The notes below the pieces were generated by a model. That model was not told the origin of the DNA, made no database searches, and was given only the letters and a program-made list of their open reading frames with translations. A stretch of 64,000 nt of DNA. Source: an uncultured Gammaproteobacteria bacterium. GTDB taxonomy: Bacteria; Pseudomonadota; Gammaproteobacteria; Pseudomonadales; Pseudohongiellaceae. The stretch is taken from positions 549,552-613,551 of the forward strand of contig CAJXVC010000001.1 in assembly GCA_913060975.1 (NCBI GenBank), in the 5' to 3' direction. Made by a program: the position numbers and the translations under genes. Position 1 is the first letter of the stretch; each line of letters starts with the position of its first letter. Shown one piece after another: positions 38,431 through 48,252 of the stretch.

Positions 38431-39450
38431 TCATATTAAGTATTTCTTTAAGGCGTTTCGAAGCCAAATAATCTTCCCTCTTCCAGCCACCAACATCCCA
38501 ACATACATCACATAAGCATATAGCCATTTATACCATTTGCTCGGTATATTCACTCTAAACCAATAATAGTTCTTTCGGATATGCTGATCAGTAATACTTG
38601 GTATATCTACGAACGTGAACTCGACCTTGTCTTGGCCTTCAAAATCATTATGGAAGGAAACGTCAGAGTTGCCACAATGCATGCCTGAGCCATCAAAACC
38701 TTTGTTAATTACTTTAGTATGGCGAGGGTAGATGCAATATTTATTATTGATTATTAAATTAATGGAATGCTGCTGATCTGCATGCAAGGCCCCTTCCAGA
38801 AATGCGCCTACATACGCTGGGAACAATGGTGGATTCGTTCGGTACATTCTGAAAAGAGTCAGTGGATTCAATAGTGACATTACCGGCCTTTCACCTACAC
38901 TTTGAATTGGATGTTTATATTTGCTGCGCCAATAGCCAACACCCCAAGCCGATTGATATGGAGCAGAAAAAACATCAGTAACTGGCGGTTCCTCAACAAA
39001 CTGCGAAGTATAGTTATATGCACATACAGCGAAGCAGTTAGAATCATCGGCAAATGTCCTCAAAGCTTTGTTCATATAAACCAGAAAATTCCTGGCTACA
39101 ATATTGTCATCCTCGAGCAGAATCAAAGTCGTATGCGTCTCAAACATCTCATCCATAGCTTGATTAAAGTTTTCAACGGGCCCTAAATTAGCGGGTCGAT
39201 TGATGATGATTACACTAGCGAAGCCAGTAATTCCCTCACAATAGCGCCGAATTTCCTGGTTGACACTGCGGATCTCTTCGGCATAAGGAGCATCAATCGC
39301 TATATATAGATCCGTTTTCTCAGCCCAAAAGCAATTTTGAAGTGATTCCACTAAATTTTTTAAATGATCAATTCTATCGCACGTTCCAATTAGGATAGGC
39401 GCATGATCTATTGCGAACTCATTCAAATATCTAAACCTCGCCCATTTCAT
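38431..39450 (-). CDS. Probable GT-A glycosyltransferase
   Basis: The 339-residue protein looks like a GT-A enzyme of the GNT-I/hemolytic-protein-like type: PILIGTCDRIDHLKNLVESL, LYIAIDAPYAEE and LILLEDDNIVARNFLVYMNKAL, in which EDD is the metal-binding motif. The C-terminus has a membrane-associating segment. ATG at 39450 overlaps the flippase stop by 20 bases; a TTG at 39426 preceded by GAGG is an alternative start. Substrate unknown. Confidence 0.7.
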   Translation of the reverse strand: MKWARFRYLNEFAIDHAPILIGTCDRIDHLKNLVESLQNCFWAEKTDLYIAIDAPYAEEIRSVNQEIRRYCEGITGFASVIIINRPANLGPVENFNQAMDEMFETHTTLILLEDDNIVARNFLVYMNKALRTFADDSNCFAVCAYNYTSQFVEEPPVTDVFSAPYQSAWGVGYWRSKYKHPIQSVGERPVMSLLNPLTLFRMYRTNPPLFPAYVGAFLEGALHADQQHSINLIINNKYCIYPRHTKVINKGFDGSGMHCGNSDVSFHNDFEGQDKVEFTFVDIPSITDQHIRKNYYWFRVNIPSKWYKWLYAYVMYVGMLVAGRGKIIWLRNALKKYLI

Positions 39451-40888
39451 CTCGCGAATTAACTTTTCGCAGCAAATCCATGGTTTGCGTAAACGCACTT
39501 AGCTTTAAGAATTTAACTAGCACATAGTAGACGAAGACTCCTGTAGCTATTTTTACTACCAGGATTAATGGCGAATGTTCCGGGAGCTGATACCCAACCA
39601 AGAAAACGGAAAGAATCATCAATAAGCCTACGGCCAAGATAGGGAGAACATCCTGAAGTTGGCCAACAAAGCCATAGCCAATATTTTTTAATGTAAAATA
39701 ACTATTAATATAAAAACTAATTATGCTAAGTGCCAATGTTGCCCATGCGACCCCTATAACCCCCCCATACCATGCTCCAACAATGAGAAACGCAATGCCT
39801 GCTATTTTCTTCGTCATTTCCAGATAAAAGTGTTCTTTTGAATACCCTTGCGCCAGCAATAAATTCAGGTTTATCGAATGCATCGGTAAAAACAACCCCG
39901 CAATTGCCAAAATTTTCAGATACGGCACCGCCTGACGCCAAGGATCACCATAAAGAGTTAACACAGCACTTTCAGCCACAACAAATAAACCAAGCATTGC
40001 TGGAACATTGAATAGCATGGTCGCACGCACAGATAACTTTGCAGCTCGGTGCAAGCGATCCTTATCGTTGGCTATAGATGAGAATAGTGGAAACGAGACT
40101 CGCCCAACTACGGTAGAAAGAAGCGATGATAAAGATTCGCTAAGCCCGGTAGCTCGTTGATAATGGCCCAAGTCTGCTACTCTGAAGTAACGGCCAATAA
40201 CAATCGTATAACTGTTCACAAAAATAATATTTAGTAGACTTGACGCAAAGAGATATCCACCAAATCCAAATAATTGTTTCAAAGCAGGGAAACTGAATAC
40301 TCCTGACGGGCGCCAGGTTGAAAGGTGCCAAGTAAGAATTGTGCTCGCCAAGGACAAACTTAACATCTGAGCGGCAAGTGACCAAACTCCAAACCCATAC
40401 CACGCCATCAAAACAGCAATAACCGATGAGATGATGATGGAAATAGCATTAATTTTCGTAAGCAGCCGAAAATTCAACTTCTTTATCAATATAGCATTAG
40501 GCACAGAAGCCAGAGCTGAGATAATGATGTTGACTGCCATTACCCGGATCAATGGTGACAAGACAGGTAGTTCATAGAATGCAGCGATCAATGGGCCAGT
40601 TATCCATAAAATCGCCATTGCAATAGTCCCAAGTATAAGATTGAACCAGAGCACTGTTGATTCTTCTGTAATATTGGTGACTTTTTTTTGAACTAAGGCG
40701 GAGGAGAAACCCGCATCGACAAAAGAGCCTGCAATGCCAGTAAATATGGCTAGCAAGGCTACAGTACCGAATTCAGTCGGCGTCAGTAGGCGCGCCAGTA
40801 GAATGGTAACTCCGAAATTTATACCATTCTTAATAACAATATCGCCAGAGCTCCACAACACAGCGAGCCTAGCCTTCTGTTTTAGCAT
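39431..40888 (-). CDS. Wzx-type oligosaccharide flippase
   Basis: A MOP-superfamily membrane protein of 485 residues with about 12-14 hydrophobic segments. The N-terminus KNGINFGVTILLARLLTPTEFGTVALL and the SFVDAGFSSALVQKK motif are typical of WzxC-like flippases. It would move the undecaprenyl-linked repeat unit across the inner membrane. Its presence without an ABC transporter points to a Wzx/Wzy-type pathway, although no Wzy is seen here. Confidence 0.87.
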   Translation of the reverse strand: MLKQKARLAVLWSSGDIVIKNGINFGVTILLARLLTPTEFGTVALLAIFTGIAGSFVDAGFSSALVQKKVTNITEESTVLWFNLILGTIAMAILWITGPLIAAFYELPVLSPLIRVMAVNIIISALASVPNAILIKKLNFRLLTKINAISIIISSVIAVLMAWYGFGVWSLAAQMLSLSLASTILTWHLSTWRPSGVFSFPALKQLFGFGGYLFASSLLNIIFVNSYTIVIGRYFRVADLGHYQRATGLSESLSSLLSTVVGRVSFPLFSSIANDKDRLHRAAKLSVRATMLFNVPAMLGLFVVAESAVLTLYGDPWRQAVPYLKILAIAGLFLPMHSINLNLLLAQGYSKEHFYLEMTKKIAGIAFLIVGAWYGGVIGVAWATLALSIISFYINSYFTLKNIGYGFVGQLQDVLPILAVGLLMILSVFLVGYQLPEHSPLILVVKIATGVFVYYVLVKFLKLSAFTQTMDLLRKVNSRDEMGEV

Positions 40889-41127
40889 TCAGTTAATTGT
40901 CTTGAGAGCGATCATTTGTATGATGAGAGAGAAAAATTCGAGAAATTACGTCAGCTTCGACCATTGACGCAAAATCAAGAAGGCACGCGACATAGCATTG
41001 GCTTTAAATTCTGGCAGTCACTGGTATTCCTATGAATCCCAGGCCTGCTCTTCGGCAATAAACTTAGACTTGTTTGATCCTCCCCCATTAAGATTTCGCC
41101 TTATCCCTATAAAGGGATCCAATAGAG

Positions 41128-41703
41128 TTATTCATTGGCTTTTAGTGATGATGTGAATTCTTTTTCTAATTCCAGCAGCTTTTGCTTGCGGTCGCTTATC
41201 CTCTTCACTGGATTTCCTGCATAAATACCAAAGGATCTACAGTCTTTATTCACGAGGCTAAGTGCAGCGATGGCCACCCCGTCTTCTAGCGTTGTACCAG
41301 GAAGCACTACGCTGCCACTGCCTACAATTACGTGGCGGCCTATGAACACATCTGCATTCACTACATTCTTAAATTTTTCTGGTACAGTAGGATTCGTTAA
41401 AGTTTCCCCCGAGTAGTCGTCACTGCTGGAATAAATAGAAACACGGGAAGATAAACCACTAAACTGAGACAATGTGATATTGCCAGCCCCAATCAGAGTG
41501 GCTCCCACAGCAATATGAACGAAACTATGAATAGTTATCCCACCTACTCCAGCTGCCAAGACTACAAAATCATCAATTCTGACATTACTACCGATAGTAA
41601 TTAATTCTGGGCTATAGATAGAAGCCTTATCTGAGATCATGACATTGTCGCCAAGCTCTGAAAAACCCATCTCCACTAATTGATCGTGACTTAGCATGCC
41701 CAT
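41128..41703 (-). CDS. Hexapeptide-repeat acyltransferase
   Basis: A left-handed beta-helix protein of 191 residues, with imperfect hexapeptide rungs such as ITIGSNVRIDDFVVLAAG and VFIGRHVIVGSGSVVLPG and the C-terminal IYAGNPVKRI common to O-acetyl and N-acetyl transferases. Placed four bases after the aminotransferase, it may N-acylate the amino sugar that enzyme makes. A small stem (ATCCCT/AGGGAT, 41103-41118) lies just beyond its stop. Confidence 0.8.
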   Translation of the reverse strand: MGMLSHDQLVEMGFSELGDNVMISDKASIYSPELITIGSNVRIDDFVVLAAGVGGITIHSFVHIAVGATLIGAGNITLSQFSGLSSRVSIYSSSDDYSGETLTNPTVPEKFKNVVNADVFIGRHVIVGSGSVVLPGTTLEDGVAIAALSLVNKDCRSFGIYAGNPVKRISDRKQKLLELEKEFTSSLKANE

Positions 41704-41706
41704 TAT

Positions 41707-42816
41707 TTATCCCCCTATAATCTGACAAATACGATCAATCTGATGCGATTCCAAAGCAGGGTAAATTGGTAAACATAGGACTTTCGACGCCGCATCAGTT
41801 GCAACTGGAAGATTTCCTGTATCCGCTGACGACAGTCCTCGACACATTGGAAATTCAGAAATCAGAGGGTAGAAATAGCGGCGACCGTTGATGTCATTAT
41901 CTTTGAGTTTTTGGTAAAGCTCATCACGAGTAGCTGGGTAGTCTGAAGTTACCATAATGGGAAAGTAAGAATGATTTCTAACTTCTGTAGCAGTTTGAGG
42001 TATGCAATGGATTCCATTGACATTGGCGAGTCCTGAGCGATACGCAGCATCGATCTCCGCACGGCGCTGGAGCACATGCTCCATATGTTCCAGCTGAACC
42101 AAACCGAAAGCGGCATTTATCTCGCTCATTTTTCCGTTGATGCCTGGCGCAACCACAGTAATTTCGTCCACAAAACCGAAATTCTTTAAATTATCAATGT
42201 GACGCTTTGTTTTTGCATCCGGACAAATGATCGCGCCACCTTCAAAAGTATTGAACACTTTAGTGGCATGAAAACTAAGTACGGAAAGATCGCCATGTAT
42301 AAGCACACTCGCTCCGTCATCCTTAACGCCGAATGCATGGCAGGCATCATATATGACGCGGAGATTGTAGTTATCCGCTATTGTTTGTATCGCTTCCACA
42401 TTGCAAGGATTTCCATAACAATGCACGGGCATAATTGCGGTGGTTTGTGGAGTAATAGCCGCCTCAATCTTTGTCGGATCAATATTCAATGTCTCAGGCT
42501 CAATATCGACAAACACGGGCTTATTGCCGTTCCATAATAAAGAGTGGGCAGTGGCTACAAATGAATACGGAGTGGTAATAACCTCACCAGTAATTCTCAA
42601 TGCTTTCAGCGCAGTGATAAGCGCTAGCGTACCATTGGAGAACAATGCAATGTGCTCGACACCCAGATATTTACATAGTGCGTTCTCAAGCTGCTGATGA
42701 AATGGACCATTGTTGGTTAGCATCTTACTGTCCCATATTTTTCGCAGGTACGGCAAAAAATCATCCAATGGGGGAAGATAGGGTTGGGTTACAAAGATGG
42801 GCTTTTGATCTGGCAT
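41707..42816 (-). CDS. VioA-like sugar aminotransferase (DegT family)
   Basis: A PLP enzyme of the DegT/DnrJ/EryC1 family closest, by motifs, to VioA-type dTDP-4-amino-4,6-dideoxyglucose transaminases: KMLTNNGPFHQQLE, NGTLALITALKAL, TTPYSFVATAHSLLW, YDACHAFGV and SFHATKVFNTFEGGAI, the Lys being the PLP Schiff-base residue. The ATG at 42816 with AGAAGAA seven bases upstream is preferred to a GTG at 42855. The dTDP-sugar precursor genes rmlA/rmlB are absent here, so the keto-sugar donor must come from elsewhere. A 249-base gap with no gene separates it from gmd. Confidence 0.8.
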   Translation of the reverse strand: MPDQKPIFVTQPYLPPLDDFLPYLRKIWDSKMLTNNGPFHQQLENALCKYLGVEHIALFSNGTLALITALKALRITGEVITTPYSFVATAHSLLWNGNKPVFVDIEPETLNIDPTKIEAAITPQTTAIMPVHCYGNPCNVEAIQTIADNYNLRVIYDACHAFGVKDDGASVLIHGDLSVLSFHATKVFNTFEGGAIICPDAKTKRHIDNLKNFGFVDEITVVAPGINGKMSEINAAFGLVQLEHMEHVLQRRAEIDAAYRSGLANVNGIHCIPQTATEVRNHSYFPIMVTSDYPATRDELYQKLKDNDINGRRYFYPLISEFPMCRGLSSADTGNLPVATDAASKVLCLPIYPALESHQIDRICQIIGG

Positions 42817-43065
42817 ATTCAGTTCTTCTACAGATTGCGGGAAAATTATATTCACTACGGCTAGCTCTAAAGAGCCAGAGATTCTAGTTCATGAACTATA
42901 AAACCAGCCTTAAAATCTCCCGACTATCAGTTCAGGGCTTTTTTCTATCAGTTTTTTAGAAATATACGTACCGATTCCACCAGTATTAACTGCGGCATTT
43001 ATAATCTAGGGATGAACAAGAACTCCACTTTTAAACAAAAATTGGCAACTTGCTTCTTAATGAAA

Positions 43066-44151
43066 CTAATCCAGAGCTGCCGATACTGTATAGCCATTCG
43101 TTTGCAGAAGCGCCTGCTTTCTTGCCTCTGCCAGATCATGAAGCGCCATCTCCGAAATCATTTCGTCCAAGGTGATTTCTGGAACCCAACCAAGTTTTTC
43201 TTTGGCTTTTCTGGCATCGCCCAGCAATGACTGGACCTCTGTTGGACGGAAGTAACGAGGATCAATCTTGATAGCAACCTTGCCATTCAAGTAACCAATT
43301 TCATCAATACCTTCGCCTTCCCAGTCAATTTTCATCCCCAAGACACTCGCCGTGCTTTCTATAAATTGTCGCACTGAGTACTGTACTCCAGTGGCAATCA
43401 CGAAATCTTCAGCCTGCTCCTGTTGCAACATCATCCATTGCATTCGCACATAATCTTTAGCGTGACCCCAGTCTCGCATAGCATCAAGATTCCCCATATA
43501 AAGACAATCTTCCAATCCCTGACTGATATTAGCCAATCCCCTCGTAATTTTACGGGTCACAAACGTTTCGCCACGGCGCGGGCTTTCGTGATTAAACAGG
43601 ATACCGTTGCAGGCGTACATACCATAAGCTTCACGATAATTTACTGTTATCCAGTAAGCATATAGTTTAGCTACTGCGTATGGACTGCGCGGGTAGAATG
43701 GAGTGTTCTCACTCTGGGGAGTTTCTTGTACCAGACCGTAAAGTTCAGACGTAGAAGCCTGATAAAAACGCGTTTTCTTCTCGAGACCCAAAATGCGAAT
43801 GGCTTCCAGAATCCGCAGGGTACCTAGCGCATCCACATCAGCGGTGTATTCAGGATTTTCGAAGCTTACTGCCACATGACTTTGTGCACCAAGGTTATAG
43901 ATTTCATCAGGTTGAGTCTCTTGTATAATACGCACTAAATTGCTGGTGTCCGACAAATCCCCATAATGAAGTTTGAAGTTGGCTTTTCGAGTATGTGGGT
44001 CTTGATAAATATGATCTATCCGCTCTGTATTGAATGAACTGGCCCGCCGCTTAATACCATGCACAATATAGTTTTTTTCGAGTAGTAGTTCCGCTAGATA
44101 ACTACCGTCCTGGCCAGTAACCCCTGTTATGAGTGCTGTTTTTTGTTTCAT
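43066..44151 (-). CDS. gmd: GDP-mannose 4,6-dehydratase
   Basis: Converts GDP-D-mannose to GDP-4-keto-6-deoxymannose, the first step to GDP-L-fucose. The NADP motif [15 protein letters not shown], the [15 protein letters not shown] segment, the catalytic STSELYG and [10 protein letters not shown], and [18 protein letters not shown] are all classic Gmd. The 361-residue length fits. It overlaps fcl by four bases. The GDP-mannose genes manA, manB and manC are not in the window. Confidence 0.96.
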   Translation of the reverse strand: MKQKTALITGVTGQDGSYLAELLLEKNYIVHGIKRRASSFNTERIDHIYQDPHTRKANFKLHYGDLSDTSNLVRIIQETQPDEIYNLGAQSHVAVSFENPEYTADVDALGTLRILEAIRILGLEKKTRFYQASTSELYGLVQETPQSENTPFYPRSPYAVAKLYAYWITVNYREAYGMYACNGILFNHESPRRGETFVTRKITRGLANISQGLEDCLYMGNLDAMRDWGHAKDYVRMQWMMLQQEQAEDFVIATGVQYSVRQFIESTASVLGMKIDWEGEGIDEIGYLNGKVAIKIDPRYFRPTEVQSLLGDARKAKEKLGWVPEITLDEMISEMALHDLAEARKQALLQTNGYTVSAALD

Positions 44152-45140
44152 TTCTCTATTGCGCCCTCAGATGAACAAAGAAAGTCATTGTAGGCGTGCT
44201 TAAGACCTTCAGCTAAGCAAACCTTTGGTTGCCAGCCTAATAAGTTAAGACGCTTGCTATCCATGAGTTTTCGCGGTGCGCCATCCGGCTTGCTAGCATC
44301 GAATTCGATACTGCCTTTATAACCAACCACTTCAGCAATGGTTTCTGCCAGTTTGGCAATTGTACTCTCCTCACCATAGCCAACATTGATATGGCTAAGC
44401 ATCGGCTGTGTGTACTTATCGTAAGTGGCCTTAGCCAATTGCATAACATGTAGACTGGCTGCAGCCATATCGGCGACGTACAGAAACTCACGCTTAGGAG
44501 TACCTGTACCCCAGATAGTGACTGCTGAAGCGCCACTCAATTTAGCTTCGTGGAAACGGCGGATCAATGCAGGGATGACATGCGAGTTTTGTGAATGGTA
44601 ATTGTCCCCAGGGCCATACAAGTTAGTTGGCATGACGCTGCGATAGTCTATCCCGTGGCTTTTACCAAATTGCCGATTATAGCTTTCACATAATTTGATG
44701 CCTGCAATCTTGGCAATAGCATACGGCTCATTTGTTGGCTCAAGACGCCCGGTCAAGAGAGAATCCTCTTGCATCGGCTGATCCGCAAGCCTCGGATATA
44801 TGCAGCTTGACCCTAAAAATAATAATTTTTTCACACCATGCACAAAGGCAGCGTGAATGACATTGGCCTCGATCATTAGATTTTGATAGATGAAGTCTGC
44901 CGGATAAGTATTATTTGCATATATACCACCTACTTTAGCAGCAGCAAGGTAGACTTGATCGGGTTGTTCAGAATGAAAAAAATCCATCACTTGGGATTGA
45001 TTCGTAAGGTCAAGCTCTGCATGGGAGCGAGTGATTAGGCTTTCATGCCCCTGCATTCGCAGCGCACGAATAATTGCAGAGCCCACCATACCTTTATGGC
45101 CCGCCACATAAATTTTTGGCTTCTCGCTACTAAGAATCAT
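44148..45140 (-). CDS. fcl: GDP-L-fucose synthase (epimerase/reductase)
   Basis: Carries out 3,5-epimerisation and 4-reduction of the Gmd product to GDP-L-fucose. The NADP motif is GHKGMVGSA, followed by [21 protein letters not shown], the catalytic YAIAKIAG and [10 protein letters not shown]. The 330-residue length is normal. The GDP-fucose made is the expected donor for the GT11 enzyme downstream. The 253 bases between fcl and the MarR-like gene show no gene or clear promoter. Confidence 0.95.
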   Translation of the reverse strand: MILSSEKPKIYVAGHKGMVGSAIIRALRMQGHESLITRSHAELDLTNQSQVMDFFHSEQPDQVYLAAAKVGGIYANNTYPADFIYQNLMIEANVIHAAFVHGVKKLLFLGSSCIYPRLADQPMQEDSLLTGRLEPTNEPYAIAKIAGIKLCESYNRQFGKSHGIDYRSVMPTNLYGPGDNYHSQNSHVIPALIRRFHEAKLSGASAVTIWGTGTPKREFLYVADMAAASLHVMQLAKATYDKYTQPMLSHINVGYGEESTIAKLAETIAEVVGYKGSIEFDASKPDGAPRKLMDSKRLNLLGWQPKVCLAEGLKHAYNDFLCSSEGAIEK

Positions 45141-45393
45141 AGCTACTAAATTGGCGGCCTAAACTGCACAGCACTGATTTTGCAACTTAAGAACCAGTAT
45201 GAATACAAGCAGTTCACGGACCAAGGTATCCACAGTGACTACAACAAAGCAATACTAATACATAACGTCCGCCGCAGACTGAATCCTCCGTGCCATTATG
45301 AATTCTCGCTTGATAGGCACTACGATTCACAGGTAACTCTATCCATGCTAGTTCTACTCTTGTTTTCGTCACTTGGGTCACAGCTTTCGACAT

Positions 45394-45708
45394 CTATTCG
45401 GCTTCTTTTCGTAACTGCGCTATCTCGGTCTTCAAGCGTTCGTATTCGCTGACCTTGGCTCGCAAAAAGCGCAACGTGATTTTCGCCTTCGCTTCCATGC
45501 CTTTGGGTGTCAGCAAATACAAATAACCCGCCTTGTTCGGATTCTGTTTGAAGTTGCGCGCTTTTACCCAGCCTTTATCGACCAGGGCATTGATACAGTA
45601 ATTGAGCTTGCCAAGACTCACCCCTAGCGAGCGCGATAGTTCACGCTGCGATTGCGACGGGTTTTCTTCAATAGACTTCATAATCTTGTAGGTAATTTCA
45701 TCCTGCAT
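45394..45708 (-). CDS. EPS-associated MarR-family regulator (TIGR04176)
   Basis: A 104-residue winged-helix protein of the MarR-like EPS-associated group, found at the head of many exopolysaccharide clusters. The helix-turn-helix reads QSQRELSRSLGVSLGKLNYCINALVDKGWVKARNF and a C-terminal coiled-coil (LRAKVSEYERLKTEIAQL) may dimerise it. The ATG at 45708 with GGAG eight bases upstream is chosen over a TTG at 45717. It lies between rfaH and fcl on the same strand and probably adjusts expression of the cluster. Confidence 0.85.
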   Translation of the reverse strand: MQDEITYKIMKSIEENPSQSQRELSRSLGVSLGKLNYCINALVDKGWVKARNFKQNPNKAGYLYLLTPKGMEAKAKITLRFLRAKVSEYERLKTEIAQLRKEAE

Positions 45709-45894
45709 AGGCAACACTCCATTGAACTGGATTTTACTGCGACTGGGATTTCAACTAGCGAGGAGCTTCAGAATTAATCGAGATGTATAAAAAAGGAATT
45801 TGCAGTGTATTAATACCTGCAATCTGGTTTTGCTATAAGCAGGTCGATCGAGCCGAATTGCTGCTTCCATGACTCACGAGGCGAAAAAACTTTC

Positions 45895-46425
45895 TCAAGC
45901 AAATTTTGGCAATTGCAGATCTGCATACTGCAGCGTAGCGCGCGTCTCTTTGCCAATAATATCCATCAGCACACTAACCCGCCCCTCGCCACGCGACTCT
46001 TCAAAAATACAGCTGTAACCGGCAAAGGGGCCGCTTTCTATCTCCACGTTATCCCCTGCCTGCCATTTTGGGCGCTGCAGATTCTGCAGTTGCCGGCTAT
46101 CCTCGTTGGCTCGCAATGACTCAATGAGCAAATCCGGCACGGCCTTCGGCACGCCCTGGAATTTCACCAGACCACTGACGCCTCTTGTGGATCGTATTGG
46201 GGCCCAGTTATCTGATGTTTTGTCCAACTTGATAAACAAATAGCGCGGGAAGAAAGGTTCAACTCTGGCGGTGATTTCGCCAGCTCGGCGTTTCAAAATT
46301 TCAATCAGCGGGAGGTAGACCTCGAAGTCCTGGCGCGATAGGTTTTCCATGGCGACTCGCTCTTGGCGAGACTTAGCGTGGACAACATACCATTGGCGTC
46401 GTGAATCTTGCGCTATCGAATTCAA
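45895..46425 (-). CDS. rfaH: RfaH, NusG-like operon-specific elongation factor
   Basis: A NusG paralogue that joins RNA polymerase at ops sites and suppresses termination in long surface-polysaccharide operons. The N-domain begins RQWYVVHAKSRQERVAMENL and continues PFFPRYLFIKLD and IRSTRGVSGLVKF; the C-terminal KOW-like part is WQAGDNVEIESGPFAGYSCIFEE. It starts with TTG about seven bases after a strong GGGGA; an ATG-ATC-CAT-TGA mini-frame overlaps this start. It heads the 24-kb minus-strand cluster and carries an exact ops site in its own leader. The 186 bases to the next gene are empty. Confidence 0.92.
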   Translation of the reverse strand: MNSIAQDSRRQWYVVHAKSRQERVAMENLSRQDFEVYLPLIEILKRRAGEITARVEPFFPRYLFIKLDKTSDNWAPIRSTRGVSGLVKFQGVPKAVPDLLIESLRANEDSRQLQNLQRPKWQAGDNVEIESGPFAGYSCIFEESRGEGRVSVLMDIIGKETRATLQYADLQLPKFA

Positions 46426-46517
46426 TGGATCATCCCCTAATAAACTGATTGGCTAATTTAGACATATAGCCTTTCTTGTCCGTGTAATCTTATTGCGCAG
46501 ATTCACTGGCATTCAGG

Positions 46518-46529
46518 CACGCTACCGCC
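46518..46529 (-). promoter_or_regulatory. Exact ops element in the rfaH leader
   Basis: Read on the minus strand this is GGCGGTAGCGTG, identical to the 12-base E. coli ops sequence that pauses RNA polymerase and recruits RfaH. It lies 92 bases before the rfaH start on the same strand as the whole polysaccharide cluster. No other exact copy was seen in the window. Confidence 0.88.
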
Positions 46530-46565
46530 AATCATCTCACCGAATCTGGTAGACGAGTGTGCACA

Positions 46566-46571
46566 ATTGTA
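46566..46571 (-). promoter_or_regulatory. Possible -10 element of the rfaH/polysaccharide operon
   Basis: On the minus strand TACAAT lies 37 bases upstream of the ops element. No -35 sits at 16-18 bases, so it is only the best visible candidate in the 424-base gap between divergent rfaH and ugd. Confidence 0.25.
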
Positions 46572-46779
46572 TTTGCAACTACCTCAGTCGATCATGCCAA
46601 GGCTAGTGCGACTAACCAGCCTCTTGGCCCCGAACACCCTGTTCGTAAAAAAGCTTACGAGCTAACTGGAAAGCACTTTCGAGTTTACGCGGTTCACAAT
46701 GATGTTCAAGTCTTGAACGCCCATTGATTACATGTGGATTTACGAGACTCCTTAAATGTCATAAAACCGACTTACGCGC

Positions 46780-46808
46780 TTCGTATCATCCGCCGTGATG
46801 CCTATAAT
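46780..46808 (+). promoter_or_regulatory. Candidate ugd promoter
   Basis: A perfect TATAAT at 46803-46808 has a weak TTCGTA at 46780-46785, 17 bases upstream. Transcription would begin near 46815 and leave a 35-base leader before ugd. Confidence 0.5.
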
Positions 46809-46849
46809 GCGGACCGGTCAGAGTTATTGAATACAGCAAGGACGGTAGA

Positions 46850-48190
46850 ATGAAGATCACTATTTTCGGCACGGGATACGTCGGTCTGGTCACTGGCGCC
46901 TGTCTGGCCGAAGTCGGCCATCAGGTCCTGTGCATGGATGTGGATGCCAGTAAAGTCGCCAAGCTTGAAGCGGGTGAAATTCCAATCTTTGAGCCCGGCC
47001 TGGAAGATCTCGTGCTCGCCAACACCAAAGCCAGAGCCTTGTCGTTTACGACAGACACAGAATTTGCCGTCAGCTATGGTGACCTCATCTTCATCGCTGT
47101 GGGCACCCCACCTGACGAAGACGGCTCGGCAGACCTTCAGTATGTGCTTGATGTTGCTAGCAATATTGGCAAGCACATGGATTGCCCCAAGACGGTGGTG
47201 ACCAAATCGACTGTCCCTGTTGGCACTTCTGACATGGTGAGCAAAGCCATTGCCTCTGAACTCGGCCTGCGCGACAGCGATCTTGGCTATTCCGTTGCCT
47301 CCAACCCCGAATTCCTTAAAGAAGGCGCCGCAGTCGAAGACTTCATGAAACCAGACCGCATAATCGTCGGCTCCGACTCCGATCACGCCAAGGCCTTGCT
47401 CACCGAACTCTATGCCCCCTTTAATAGAAGCCACGATCGTATGGTCTTCATGGACATCCGCTCAGCCGAGCTCACTAAATACGCCGCCAATGCCATGCTG
47501 GCCACCAAGATCAGCTTTATCAACGAGATTGCCAATCTGGCGGAAAAGGTCGGCGCCGATATCGAGCAGGTGCGCAAAGGTATTGGTTCAGACCCGCGCA
47601 TCGGCTACCAGTTTATCTATCCTGGTTGCGGCTATGGCGGGTCTTGTTTCCCCAAGGACGTGCGCGCACTGGAAAAAACTGCGCATCAGAATAACCTTGA
47701 GATTGGTATTCTGGCAGCTGTTGAACAGGCCAATAATGCCCAGAAAGAGAAGCTATTTTTTCATATTAATCAATATTTTGGCAGCGAACTCTCAGGTAAA
47801 ACCATTGCCCTTTGGGGGCTGGCTTTCAAACCCAAAACCGACGATATGCGTGAAGCGCCAAGCCGCACGTTAATGGAAGCGCTGTGGAATGCCGGGGCGC
47901 GCGTTAAGGCCTATGACCCAGAAGCCATGGGTGAAGCCCGCCGCATTTATGGTGAGCGTTCCGACCTGGCCCTGCTTGACAGCCGTGATGCTGTCCTCGA
48001 GAACGCTGATGCGCTGGTGATATGCACAGAATGGCAGCATTTCCGCGCGCCGGACTTTGCTTTATTGAAGAGCAAACTCAGCAATGCGGTGATCTTCGAT
48101 GGTCGCAATCTCTACGATCCAGCAAAATTATCGGCACTTGGCTTTACCTACTACGGCATTGGCCGTGGTGCTTCTGTCATCAAGCACTGA
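46850..48190 (+). CDS. ugd: UDP-glucose 6-dehydrogenase
   Basis: Oxidises UDP-glucose to UDP-glucuronate with two NAD+ in the cytosol. The Rossmann motif [21 protein letters not shown] starts the protein, [23 protein letters not shown] and the catalytic GGSCFPKD (Cys about residue 263) lie in the middle, and [13 protein letters not shown] near the C-terminal NAD domain. AAGGA lies seven bases before the ATG. It is divergent from rfaH and likely serves the polysaccharide. Its stop codon overlaps a palindrome that belongs to the next promoter. Confidence 0.96.
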   Translation: MKITIFGTGYVGLVTGACLAEVGHQVLCMDVDASKVAKLEAGEIPIFEPGLEDLVLANTKARALSFTTDTEFAVSYGDLIFIAVGTPPDEDGSADLQYVLDVASNIGKHMDCPKTVVTKSTVPVGTSDMVSKAIASELGLRDSDLGYSVASNPEFLKEGAAVEDFMKPDRIIVGSDSDHAKALLTELYAPFNRSHDRMVFMDIRSAELTKYAANAMLATKISFINEIANLAEKVGADIEQVRKGIGSDPRIGYQFIYPGCGYGGSCFPKDVRALEKTAHQNNLEIGILAAVEQANNAQKEKLFFHINQYFGSELSGKTIALWGLAFKPKTDDMREAPSRTLMEALWNAGARVKAYDPEAMGEARRIYGERSDLALLDSRDAVLENADALVICTEWQHFRAPDFALLKSKLSNAVIFDGRNLYDPAKLSALGFTYYGIGRGASVIKH

Positions 48191-48201
48191 TTGTCGACAA
48201 T
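48190..48201. promoter_or_regulatory. Upstream operator palindrome of the prp operon
   Basis: ATTGTCGACAAT is a perfect 12-bp palindrome. It fits the GT-N-AC operator style of FadR/FCD-type GntR regulators and overlaps the last base of ugd. A related copy lies 63 bases downstream. Confidence 0.65.
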
Positions 48202-48206
48202 ATCCA

Positions 48207-48234
48207 TTGATATTCCTCGCAATAGGCGTAATAT
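48207..48234 (+). promoter_or_regulatory. Promoter of gntR-prpB-prpC
   Basis: TTGATA at 48207-48212 and TAATAT at 48229-48234 are 16 bases apart. The pair lies between the two GTCGAC palindromes, so a repressor bound at both could close it off. The predicted start, near 48241, precedes the gntR ATG by about 24 bases. Confidence 0.6.
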
Positions 48235-48252
48235 CGGCGCACAAACTTAATT

